From Nodosilinea sp. WJT8-NPBG4 (GTDB lineage Bacteria > Cyanobacteriota > Cyanobacteriia > Phormidesmidales > Phormidesmidaceae): 64,000 bases of DNA. Positions 7,586 through 15,195 of this stretch are shown here, piece after piece. The DNA lies in the NCBI GenBank assembly GCA_019359285.1, contig JAHHHQ010000036.1, positions 1 to 64,000 of the forward strand, given 5' to 3'. Both the position numbers and the translations under genes were made by a program. Position 1 is the stretch's first letter. The number at the start of each line of letters is the position of its first letter. The notes below the pieces were generated by a model. That model did not search any database, had not been told where the DNA came from, and saw nothing but the letters and a program-made list of their open reading frames with translations.

Positions 7586-7620
7586 AACCACCTCCCAGTA
7601 GTCACTGAGAGGTGGTTTTC
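7586..7620 (+). terminator. Rho-independent terminator of the hdeD gene
   Basis: AACCACCTC at 7586-7594 pairs with GAGGTGGTT at 7609-7617, with a 14-base loop and TTTT at 7616-7619. It begins 28 bases after the stop codon. Confidence 0.8.
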
Positions 7621-7833
7621 AGCGTTCTGCCTTCTGTAAAAAAAGACGATAGCCTAGCATGAAGGTAGAGTGGAACCGGTTGGTTGCTAGGTTGAATGAT
7701 GGTCAGTACCCGCCCTCCGAGTTTTTGCTATGCCAAAGCGGTTAGGCAGGAAGCGAGGAAGCAGCCTCGTTCTTTATAAGCAGGTAAGGGGATGGTTACA
7801 ATTAGCGCAGCTCATTAAAGGAGCAAATCGGCT

Positions 7834-8190
7834 ATGGATCAACTTAATGTAGAAGTGCCACCTGCCTTAGCTCTCGCCCCAGCCATTGAGGCCGTTAGGA
7901 GTAAGCAGTCTGAGATTGCCGAACTCTGCCAACTCAACCAGGTCGCTCAGCTCGATCTCTTTGGTTCAGCTACACAATTGACCTTCGACCCTGCCACTAG
8001 CGACTTTGATTTTATCGTGGATTTTCTGGTTGATACTTCTGAGGGAGCTGCCGATCGCTTCTTTGGGCTAAGGCAGGGATTAAGCAATATCCTAGGGCGA
8101 ACCATAGATTTGGTTGATGTCAAAGCCATTAAAAACCCCTACTTTTTGCAAGCCATTGCCCCCAGTCGTTTGACTATCTATGGACGCTGA
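7834..8190 (+). CDS. mntA: MntA-type nucleotidyltransferase antitoxin
   Basis: The 118-residue protein has the minimal nucleotidyltransferase signature: G44-S45 in LDLFGSATQ and D57-x-D59 in SDFDFIVDF, with a third acidic residue likely in RTIDLVDV. MNT antitoxins of this type transfer AMP to a conserved tyrosine of the partner HepT RNase and so neutralise it; in the studied pair several AMPs are added. The C-terminus overlaps the start of the next gene by 11 bases, implying translational coupling and fixed stoichiometry. AAAGGAG lies a few bases upstream of the ATG. The antitoxin-first order is the usual one. Confidence 0.9.
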   Translation: MDQLNVEVPPALALAPAIEAVRSKQSEIAELCQLNQVAQLDLFGSATQLTFDPATSDFDFIVDFLVDTSEGAADRFFGLRQGLSNILGRTIDLVDVKAIKNPYFLQAIAPSRLTIYGR

Positions 8191-8524
8191 TATTCAAACA
8201 TACTTATACGACATTCAACAGGCCTGCCAGCTTATTCAAGACTTTGTCACTGACCAAACTTTTGACAGCTATCGAACTAACATGCTGATTAGCTCTGCTG
8301 TAGAGCGTCAGTTCATCACGATTGGTGAAGCCTTAAATCTGGCTATTAAGCGATCGCCCGAGCTAGAAGCCCAAATCTCTGATGCCCGTAAAATCGTGGA
8401 CTTCCGTAATCTATTAACCCACAGCTACGGAGCTGTCTCAGATGCTGTCGTGTGGGATATCATCCAGACCAATCTCCCTAAACTGATCAGCGATGTTAAC
8501 CAGCTCATGGGGCCAGCCTTATAA
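8180..8524 (+). CDS. hepT: HepT-like (HEPN/DUF86) toxin RNase
   Basis: A 114-residue all-helical protein with the HEPN catalytic motif R-x4-H-x-Y: R76, H81 and Y83 in FRNLLTHSY. Arg and His form the RNase site, and the Tyr is the residue modified by MntA in the studied pair. Other family blocks are YLYDIQQACQLIQDF, AVERQFITIGEAL and VVWDIIQTNLPKL. It starts inside the end of mntA (11-base overlap). Together they form a complete HEPN-MNT toxin-antitoxin module, common in cyanobacteria and thermophiles and thought to act in stress or phage defence by cleaving RNA or tRNA. Confidence 0.9.
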   Translation: MDADIQTYLYDIQQACQLIQDFVTDQTFDSYRTNMLISSAVERQFITIGEALNLAIKRSPELEAQISDARKIVDFRNLLTHSYGAVSDAVVWDIIQTNLPKLISDVNQLMGPAL

Positions 8525-8567
8525 TCTTTCAAACCCTGACTCCGCACCCCTTACCCTCTACAAAGCA

Positions 8568-9479
8568 TTATTTGAACCAGGTCTGTTGCAGCGCTGCGGT
8601 GTCCCAATTAGCTAGATTAGCGGCAGCCTCATAGGTGCTGTGAAGAAACTTTAGCAGCGCTTGGTCAGGGTCAGCGGCCTCGCGCACCGCATCATAGGGC
8701 AAGACAAACTCCCCCAGTCCTTCATGAAAAAAGGCCGCCTCCGGCTGAACCGGCGCATCCTTAAACCCCTCTGGCACCGGGTAGGCATAGGAGTAGAAGG
8801 CTGGGTAGCCCAGGCCCATTCCAGGCCAAAACCCAGCGCTGCTCACCTCTTGGCAGTAAGCCTCTTTGGCAACATCGTCGGGCAAGTTGGGCACACCCCC
8901 ACCATGCTCCGGTGCCGGTCGCCCCGAAAACCGCGTCACCGCCAGATCAAAGCTGCCCCAAAAAAAATGCACCGGGCTCACCTTGCCCGCAAAGTGAGAG
9001 CGAAACTCCCGAAAGACGCGATCGCACTGCAACAGCACCCGCCAAAACCGCTGAGCCGCGTCGGCATCGTAAGCCTCATGGGTTTCATCCTGCTCAAAGG
9101 GAATTGCGTCTGCAATCTCGTTGGGCGTGGTGTTGATGCGAACGGCAATATTTAGGTCTGCCAAAGCCGCCATTACCGCTTGGTAAAAATCTGCTACTGA
9201 CCGAGGCCGTAGCTCGACCGTTCGCACACTGCCTTCGCTGGTGGCAATGCGCAGCTGGTGGTCAAAAAAGTCGAAGTCAATCTGAAAAATCTGGTCAGTG
9301 CTCGGAATGGTGCTGGTCGTCAGACCTCGCGCGGTCAAATACAGCGGCACATGCCAGGAGTGGTTAATCCAGGGCGTTTGCACCAGCCGAATCTTGCCCA
9401 CAATTTGAGTCCACAGGTGCAGCGTGGCGTAGGTGTCCTGCCAATCGTCGAGAGGTAGCTGTGGCCAGACGTTAGGCAT
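8568..9479 (-). CDS. DUF5996 family protein
   Basis: The 303-residue protein starts with PQLPLDDWQDTYATLHLWTQ and contains VQTPWINHSWHVPLY, FQIDFDFFDHQL, SPVHFFWGSFDLAVTRFSGR and GFWPGMGLGYPAFYSYAYP. These blocks mark the DUF5996 family, soluble proteins of unknown function found across bacteria. The many conserved Trp/His residues suggest a ligand pocket or enzyme, but no catalytic role is known to me. No signal peptide. It is convergent with hepT and has no obvious operon partner; the next minus-strand gene ends about 200 bases upstream of its start. Confidence 0.75.
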   Translation of the reverse strand: MPNVWPQLPLDDWQDTYATLHLWTQIVGKIRLVQTPWINHSWHVPLYLTARGLTTSTIPSTDQIFQIDFDFFDHQLRIATSEGSVRTVELRPRSVADFYQAVMAALADLNIAVRINTTPNEIADAIPFEQDETHEAYDADAAQRFWRVLLQCDRVFREFRSHFAGKVSPVHFFWGSFDLAVTRFSGRPAPEHGGGVPNLPDDVAKEAYCQEVSSAGFWPGMGLGYPAFYSYAYPVPEGFKDAPVQPEAAFFHEGLGEFVLPYDAVREAADPDQALLKFLHSTYEAAANLANWDTAALQQTWFK

Positions 9480-9681
9480 AACGTTTCCCCAAGTTGGTTT
9501 AAAACAAATTGGAGCACAAGATCAGCGATTTGGCAGGGAATAGGGCGATCGCCTCCATTCCCGCCAGACGAAGTTGACCCATAGTGCAGGATTTCTCCGG
9601 TGACTATGGGTCAGCCCTAATTTCCCCCAGGGGGAGCGCAGACAGCTAAAGCTACCGCAGATGCCCTGTGTCAACCGGCCT

Positions 9682-11025
9682 CTAAACGGCAAAGCCGGTT
9701 TTTTGCTTTTGTTTGCCCTTCGACTTTTTCTTTGAGGAACCTTGATCCACCTCTTTCATCGCCTCTTGGAACAAGTCTTGCAGATGCATAGGCACGCTGG
9801 CAATCTCTGGAAGCTTTGGCTCTAAGGGCTTTCCGGCCTGTACTAAAACATCGTCTAGATCGTCTACGGTCAGGTCTGAGCGATTAAAATGTCTTCCCAA
9901 AGATGCCATCAACGGCGTGGCGTTGTCTTCAGCAAAGCAGCGCCAAACGTAGGCGTTGACCGCATCTTCCTTGAGGTATTTTTGAATCAGCTGGTCTGCC
10001 TTGGTCGCAGATGCGTCATCGGTCGCTTCAAACAACTGGGTCAGGCGCACATAGTCTTTTAAGAACGTCTGTCCCCAGCGGGGGTGAACAAATACCGTCA
10101 CCGCTTCTGCTCGACGCAGCTCATCGGGGAGGTTGATGGGCGGCGTTGCCATCTTAATCGCCTTGTCATCCTTTAGAAGACGTCCCACCTCGTGTCCGTC
10201 TTTGCCAAACGAGGCCATCGACTCAGCCACCTCTTCCTCAGAAACCCCAGACTCGGCAACCAGTTCCTTGAGGGACTTAGAACTGTCAATGCCGAGCGCC
10301 TCTAAACGGCGCTGGGTAGAGATCTCTTGATACTCTTTGAGCTTTTTATTTAGCTCATACCCCGACAGAGTAATGCGATCGCTCCCAAAAAAATCCACAA
10401 AATCGTGGTGATAACGCTCCACAGATTTCCAAGCTTCTTCTAAAAGCTCAAGAGCATCGCCATATAAATGGTTAGGAAACCAATTTTTGAAGTTGCCGAT
10501 CGCAACGGCTAGCTTGGGCTTGCCCAGCTTGCCCAGCAGCATTAGAGGGCCTGAAAACGTCCAGACATCGCCTACGTCTGGCGATAGACGAGTGACGACA
10601 ATCTCCCCAGGGCCAAGGCGCGCCAGTTCTTCGGCCGACTGTGCCTCATTCGGCTCGACCCAGTAGCGCTTTTCCGTCAGCCAGTTCATGACTTCGTAAC
10701 GCCCTGGGGTAGCCTGCAGTACCTTAAACAGGCCATTAAAAGTTCTCTTCCAGCCCTCAACCAAAACCTGGTCACCCTGGGATAAGCTAGGCTGATTTTC
10801 AACAAAAATATCCAATACCGATTGGCCAGCTACCTGGCCTTCGGTTAAAAACATATCGATCGCCAGGTTTGAGCGATTAATGCCTTGCAAGTTGGTGGCT
10901 GACCAAAGCTTTAGTTGAGCAGCGCTGTATTGTTCTAAGGCTGTTGCCAGCTCGCCTTCAGCATCTAGTACAAAGGCCTGTAGCGCCTGTTTTAAGACCT
11001 GAGACTGGTTTACGTTATCGCTCAC
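9682..11025 (-). CDS. Conserved hypothetical protein, 447 aa
   Basis: A soluble, mostly helical protein without a recognised domain. Visible features: an N-terminal helical block (residues 1-60), a beta-rich stretch around residues 125-175 (GEIVVTRLSPDVGDVWTFSGPL), a segment SGVSEEEVAESMASFG near residue 265 that looks like a small helix-turn-helix or UBA-like motif, and a basic tail SSKKKSKGKQKQK at the C-terminus. The tail suggests nucleic-acid or ribosome contact, but this is inference only. It is flanked by unrelated genes and appears monocistronic; the start codon lies next to ACCGATAGG-type sequence without a strong Shine-Dalgarno motif. Confidence 0.65.
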   Translation of the reverse strand: MSDNVNQSQVLKQALQAFVLDAEGELATALEQYSAAQLKLWSATNLQGINRSNLAIDMFLTEGQVAGQSVLDIFVENQPSLSQGDQVLVEGWKRTFNGLFKVLQATPGRYEVMNWLTEKRYWVEPNEAQSAEELARLGPGEIVVTRLSPDVGDVWTFSGPLMLLGKLGKPKLAVAIGNFKNWFPNHLYGDALELLEEAWKSVERYHHDFVDFFGSDRITLSGYELNKKLKEYQEISTQRRLEALGIDSSKSLKELVAESGVSEEEVAESMASFGKDGHEVGRLLKDDKAIKMATPPINLPDELRRAEAVTVFVHPRWGQTFLKDYVRLTQLFEATDDASATKADQLIQKYLKEDAVNAYVWRCFAEDNATPLMASLGRHFNRSDLTVDDLDDVLVQAGKPLEPKLPEIASVPMHLQDLFQEAMKEVDQGSSKKKSKGKQKQKTGFAV

Positions 11026-11281
11026 ACGGAACCTATCGACACAACGCAGGGGAAACTGCTGCTAACCTACCTCAAAAAATGATTTGGGACAACTTGCTGA
11101 ACCGCTGCCCCCAGCTATTACACCTATACACACAAAAATAGATAAGCCCAATTAGTGGAAAGAGAGTCATCCTGGGCAAGTATGCCGAGTTTTGACCCCC
11201 AGCGGGCGGCGATCGCCACCACCCGCTACAATCCAGTTCATTGGTGCTTATCTATTTAGATTTGTGGCTAATAGCTGGCGA

Positions 11282-11551
11282 TTAAACAGCACGCTTGGCA
11301 ACTGCGTAGTAGATGAACAGGGCAACAATTGCGCCCAAAACGGCAATTACTATACCACCGATGCTGAGACCTGTTGCTGTCAGTGCTAATGAGCCTGTGG
11401 TCAGCAAAGAGTAGAGGCTACCCCCAACAAATGCACCAATTACGCCCAGAATCAGCGTGCCCAAGAGTCCACCGCTCTGGTGTCCGGGATAAATAGCTTT
11501 AGCAATTGCACCAGCAATCAAACCTAATACGATCCAAGCTAGAATGTTCAT
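11282..11551 (-). CDS. GlsB/YeaQ/YmgE family small membrane protein
   Basis: The 89-residue protein has three hydrophobic helices separated by glycine-rich turns: MNILAWIVLGLIAGAIAK, GGLLGTLILGVIGAFVGG and LSIGGIVIAVLGAIVALFIY. The sequence KAIYPGHQSGG between helices one and two is the family signature. Members are induced by envelope, osmotic or general stress in many bacteria; the mechanism is unknown. The start at 11551 is selected because GGAGAAGGGA precedes it directly; a longer frame would add 18 charged residues not seen in the family. Confidence 0.85.
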   Translation of the reverse strand: MNILAWIVLGLIAGAIAKAIYPGHQSGGLLGTLILGVIGAFVGGSLYSLLTTGSLALTATGLSIGGIVIAVLGAIVALFIYYAVAKRAV

Positions 11552-12276
11552 TCCCTTCTCTCCAAATGTTGTAGGCAATCGGTGCCTTTTCCTTACAACT
11601 AACAATAACCAAACGATTTAGTTGACGAGACCATCTAAAGAAATAGTTGGCTTTTGTCTAAAGACATACATAAGGTTTTGGCAGATAAAATTGCCGGTGC
11701 TTGGCTGACTTTTTCGCGTTTTGCCTACTCCCCAAGGTCGAGCGTTGCAAAGGGTTTGCAATGGCAGGTGGCCTTCCAACTGTCAGTGCAATTCTGGAGT
11801 ACCCTATTACGGTGGCTGAGCACCAGTTTTCTTACCGCCTAGGGCGTGTGAGCAATTTCAACTAAAATCCTGTATCAGCGCTAACCCCACCAAATAAAAA
11901 CCAGGCTAGGGGCTGTAACTGCTAACGCCTGGGCCATCGATTAAGGATGACAGCCCCTAGACAGTATTTCTAAGTTAGGCAACAAACCGTTGGCCTTCTT
12001 GGCTACAGGGTCAAACTCTAAAGCGGATCAGATTGGTTCAAGGCGCTGGGCGGTGGTGCTTTACTGGGCAAGTGGCTCACCTGACAAAAGGTTCAGGGCT
12101 AAGTCAATCAGGGCATCTTGAGACGATGCATCTCATCAACGATTTCTGCTGGATTGTTCTGCTTTGGCCACTGGCGGCGTGCTGTCAGTGCCGAGATCGA
12201 TTCACTTGCTATGGCGCAGCACCAGCGGCCCGCACAGGGCGGCAACTGACAGTCTTACGCTTAGAGGTCTAACCCC
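11552..12276. other. Long intergenic region without a supported gene
   Basis: About 720 bases with no frame that looks coding. The clearest structure is an inverted repeat: CTAGGGGCTGT at 11906-11916 pairs exactly with 11950-11960 across a 33-base loop, a possible small RNA or terminator. The last part contains the leader of the ketosynthase gene, with AGAGG about nine bases before its ATG. I see no known riboswitch or RNA gene. Confidence 0.5.
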
Positions 12277-14205
12277 ATGCCGTCTTTCACCTCTTTCGAC
12301 CGGGCTCAACCCCGGGCGGCTTACATCACCCACATCGGCAAATGTCTGCCGGGAGACCCGATCGCCAACGATGAGATGGAAGCCTACTTGGGTCAGGTGG
12401 GCGATCGCCCCTCCCGAGTCAAGGCCCGCATTCTCAAAAGCAACGGCATTCAGCAGCGCTACTACGCCCTCGATCGCCAGCAGCAGACCACCCTTAGCAA
12501 TAGCCAAATGGCGGCGGCAGCGGTGCGAGACACCTTGGCACAGGCCGAGTTAGATCCCAAGACCATTAACCTATTGGCCTGCGCCACCACCTGGCCCGAC
12601 TTGCTAGTGCCGGGCTTTGCCAGCATGGTGCATGGGGAGCTGCCGGAGCTGGCCCCAGTGGAGGCAACCTCTCACCAGGGGGTGTGCTGCGCTGGCGTGG
12701 CGGCGCTCCAATACGCGGCCGCCCAAGTGCAGCTAGGTCAAAAGCAGCGGGCGATCGCAGTGGCCTCAGAGCTGGCGTCGCGGTTGTTTAAACACACCCG
12801 ATTTGAGGCCGAAACTGCCTATCAGGCGGGGGCTGCCCTGCTCTTCGACACCGAGTTTCTGCGGTGGATGCTGTCGGATGGCGCTGGGGCCTGCTTGGTC
12901 AGCGATCGCCCCAGCACCAGCGGCCTCAGCCTCAAGATTGAGTGGATTGAATCGGTCTCCCACGCCAATTCCCATCCGCTGTGCATGTACGCCGGGGTCG
13001 ATAGCCCTAGGGAGCTGACCAGCTGGATGGACTTTCCCGATCAGGGGGCGGCAGCAACGGCGGGAGCGCTCAACCTGCGACAAAATATTCGTCTGCTCGA
13101 CCAGGTGGTGCAGCTGGGTGTAGAGGGCTGGATCAGGCTGATCGAAGCCGGTCGGGTGCACCCCGACCAGGTCGACTGGCTGCTGTGCCACTACTCGTCG
13201 CATTTCTTTCGCAGTCAAATCATCAATCTGCTCGAACAAGCGGGCTGCATGATTCCTGAGGAGCGGTGGTTTACCAACCTCTACACCCGGGGCAACACCG
13301 GCTGCGCCTCGATTTACCTGATGCTGGAGGAGTTGTTTAACTCGGGCAAGCTGCAGCCAGAGCAGCAGATCTTTTGCTTTGTGCCCGAAAGTGGCCGGTT
13401 CACCACCGCCTACATGCTGCTGACGGTGGTGGAGGCGACTGGGCCCAGCCAGGGTTCTGAAGCCGAGCCGCTGCTGACCGCTGCGGCGATCGCCCCCCTC
13501 GACCTTCCCACCTCGGCAACCGCTGCCCTGGAGGCCGAAACCTCTGAGTCTACGGTCTCTGAAGCGCTGCTGCGCCAGCTGATGCTGGTGTGGCTGACTT
13601 TTGAGCGAGAGCTGCGGTGTGTCCCCATTGTCAGGCGACTGCACCGGGGGGAGTTTACCCTCGCCGACTACCGAGCACTGCTGCGGGCCTTGCGCCCCCA
13701 GGTGGTCGATGGCGCCCGGTGGATTGCCCGAGCCGCGTCGAATATGACCGATTTTGAGCTGCGATCGCACCTGCTCGGCCACGCCCGCGACGAGCACCGC
13801 GACTTTCAAATGCTGGAGCGCGACTATGTCTCAGTCGGGGGACAGCTCGAAGAGATTCTGGAGGCTGAGCAAAACATCGGTTCAGAGGCCCTATCTGCCT
13901 TTATTTTTCAGCGCGCCTCCCGCGAAAACCCGATTGATCTACTGGGCAGCATCTTCATTGTGGAAGGGCTGGGCAACCGCATGGCGGGCCAGTGGGCCGC
14001 GCTCATTCAACAAAGCCTGGGGTTAGATAAGACCCAGATCTCCTTCCTCAGTTACCACGGCGAGAACGACGAGGCCCATGTAAAAAAGCTCGATACCTTT
14101 CTCAACGCCGACTGGATGACGGCGGCGATCGCCGCCCGCATTATCAAAACAGCTCAAGTCACCGCCCGCCTGTACCGCCTGCAACTGGAAGAGATTGACC
14201 TATGA
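12277..14205 (+). CDS. Fusion of a ketoacyl-ACP synthase III-like domain with a haem-oxygenase-like diiron (HDO) domain
   Basis: Residues about 10-385 form a FabH-like thiolase fold with a complete triad: Cys138 in GVCCAGVAAL, His305 in LLCHYSSHFF and Asn340 in TRGNTGCAS. After a variable Ala/Glu-rich linker (about 385-430), residues 435-640 form a helical domain like Haem_oxygenas_2 iron-containing redox enzymes. It shows H502/E506/H507 in GHARDEHRDF, E563 in IVEGLGNRMAG and the H594-x3-D598-x2-H601 motif, all typical of diiron HDO enzymes such as UndA and SznF. The first domain should condense or transfer acyl groups and the second oxidise the product. Both catalytic sets look intact. Translation is coupled to the next gene by a 4-base overlap. 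Substrate is unknown; fatty-acid-derived products are my inference. Confidence 0.8.
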   Translation: MPSFTSFDRAQPRAAYITHIGKCLPGDPIANDEMEAYLGQVGDRPSRVKARILKSNGIQQRYYALDRQQQTTLSNSQMAAAAVRDTLAQAELDPKTINLLACATTWPDLLVPGFASMVHGELPELAPVEATSHQGVCCAGVAALQYAAAQVQLGQKQRAIAVASELASRLFKHTRFEAETAYQAGAALLFDTEFLRWMLSDGAGACLVSDRPSTSGLSLKIEWIESVSHANSHPLCMYAGVDSPRELTSWMDFPDQGAAATAGALNLRQNIRLLDQVVQLGVEGWIRLIEAGRVHPDQVDWLLCHYSSHFFRSQIINLLEQAGCMIPEERWFTNLYTRGNTGCASIYLMLEELFNSGKLQPEQQIFCFVPESGRFTTAYMLLTVVEATGPSQGSEAEPLLTAAAIAPLDLPTSATAALEAETSESTVSEALLRQLMLVWLTFERELRCVPIVRRLHRGEFTLADYRALLRALRPQVVDGARWIARAASNMTDFELRSHLLGHARDEHRDFQMLERDYVSVGGQLEEILEAEQNIGSEALSAFIFQRASRENPIDLLGSIFIVEGLGNRMAGQWAALIQQSLGLDKTQISFLSYHGENDEAHVKKLDTFLNADWMTAAIAARIIKTAQVTARLYRLQLEEIDL

Positions 14206-15110
14206 CCCATACCCCCGTGCCCCACAACCGGCAAGACCCCAGCCATTGGGATGCCATCTATGCCGACTGGGCCATTCCCCTCGACCCCACCGCCAAGGCC
14301 TACATGGTCAAAGACCTGCAAAGCTGGTCGCGCTGCTACCTGCTGCTGCCGATCAAGCTCTTTGCCAACCTGACCATGGCCTTGATTATGACGCTCAAGC
14401 GGCTCATGCCTTTTCAGTTTCGCAACTACTGGCTGATGCACCAGCTGGCAGTGAAGTTTCTCAACACCTTCACCACCCCCGAAGCCTGCTACCTGATTGT
14501 GCGCCACTTTGCCATTGGCTCTAATATCGTCAACTTTTTAATCGACAACGGCCCCGACCCAACCCTGCCCCACGCTACTCTCTACCCCCGCCGGGTGGAG
14601 GATCTGGCCGCCAACGCCTTTTTAGAGCACGACATCAACCTCTACAACTTTGTGCTCGACTATCACCGCGCCCAAGCGCAGCACCCTAACTGGCTAGAGA
14701 ATGTGCGTCAGCGAGGGCTCAGCTATGGCGGCATTCGCCCGGTATCGGTCGAGATTGACATCACCCAACGGGGCTGGCTCCAAGTGCTCGATATGGAGTC
14801 CTCCCTGGAGCTATTCAAGATCTGCTATTCCCTCTGGGTCACCAGCGACGAGTTTGAGCGGGCGGTGCTTTCCCTTCAGTTTGACGAAAGCTTTGCCCTC
14901 TACTTTAGCCGGGTAACTGGCGACTACGCCTGGAACCACACTGTGAAGAACCGCCATCCCCTGGCTCCCAACAGCTTCTTTGGGGCGGCCCGCAATCTGC
15001 TGCTGCACGGTTTGGCCTCGGAGTCGCTCCAGTGCTATCTGGAACTAGCCATGGCAGATAGCGGCCCTGAGGCTCAAGCTGCTGTCGTAATAAACCGCGT
15101 TGCTCCTTAG
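14202..15110 (+). CDS. Unknown protein coupled to the ketosynthase-HDO fusion, 302 aa
   Basis: The start overlaps the stop of the preceding gene (ATGA), so both are almost certainly made together. The protein has a hydrophobic stretch near residues 48-72 (CYLLLPIKLFANLTMALIM) that could be an amphipathic or membrane-associated helix, followed by FRNYWLMHQLAVKFLNTF and HDINLYNFVLDYHRAQ. Several conserved-looking His, Asp and Glu residues (RHFAIGSN, LEHDINLY, ESFALYF) occur in helices, so a metal or lipid-binding role is possible. I do not recognise an established enzyme family. The tight coupling implies it acts on, or with, the product of the fusion enzyme, perhaps at the membrane. Confidence 0.75.
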   Translation: MTHTPVPHNRQDPSHWDAIYADWAIPLDPTAKAYMVKDLQSWSRCYLLLPIKLFANLTMALIMTLKRLMPFQFRNYWLMHQLAVKFLNTFTTPEACYLIVRHFAIGSNIVNFLIDNGPDPTLPHATLYPRRVEDLAANAFLEHDINLYNFVLDYHRAQAQHPNWLENVRQRGLSYGGIRPVSVEIDITQRGWLQVLDMESSLELFKICYSLWVTSDEFERAVLSLQFDESFALYFSRVTGDYAWNHTVKNRHPLAPNSFFGAARNLLLHGLASESLQCYLELAMADSGPEAQAAVVINRVAP

Positions 15111-15195
15111 AGAAGCGATCACGTCTCTAGGGGCTTAGCATATCCTGAGAGGTTAGGTAAGCTAAAGGCAATGCCCTTTGCTCCATTGCCCCCCC

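Noticed and set aside
12033..12272. 79-codon plus-strand frame before the ketosynthase gene
   Set aside because: Cys/Arg/Gly-rich composition, no ribosome binding site and no likeness to known proteins; treated as leader DNA.
12766..13809. 347-codon minus-strand frame opposite the ketosynthase gene
   Set aside because: A shadow of GC-rich coding DNA; the opposite strand has clear catalytic motifs across the same interval.
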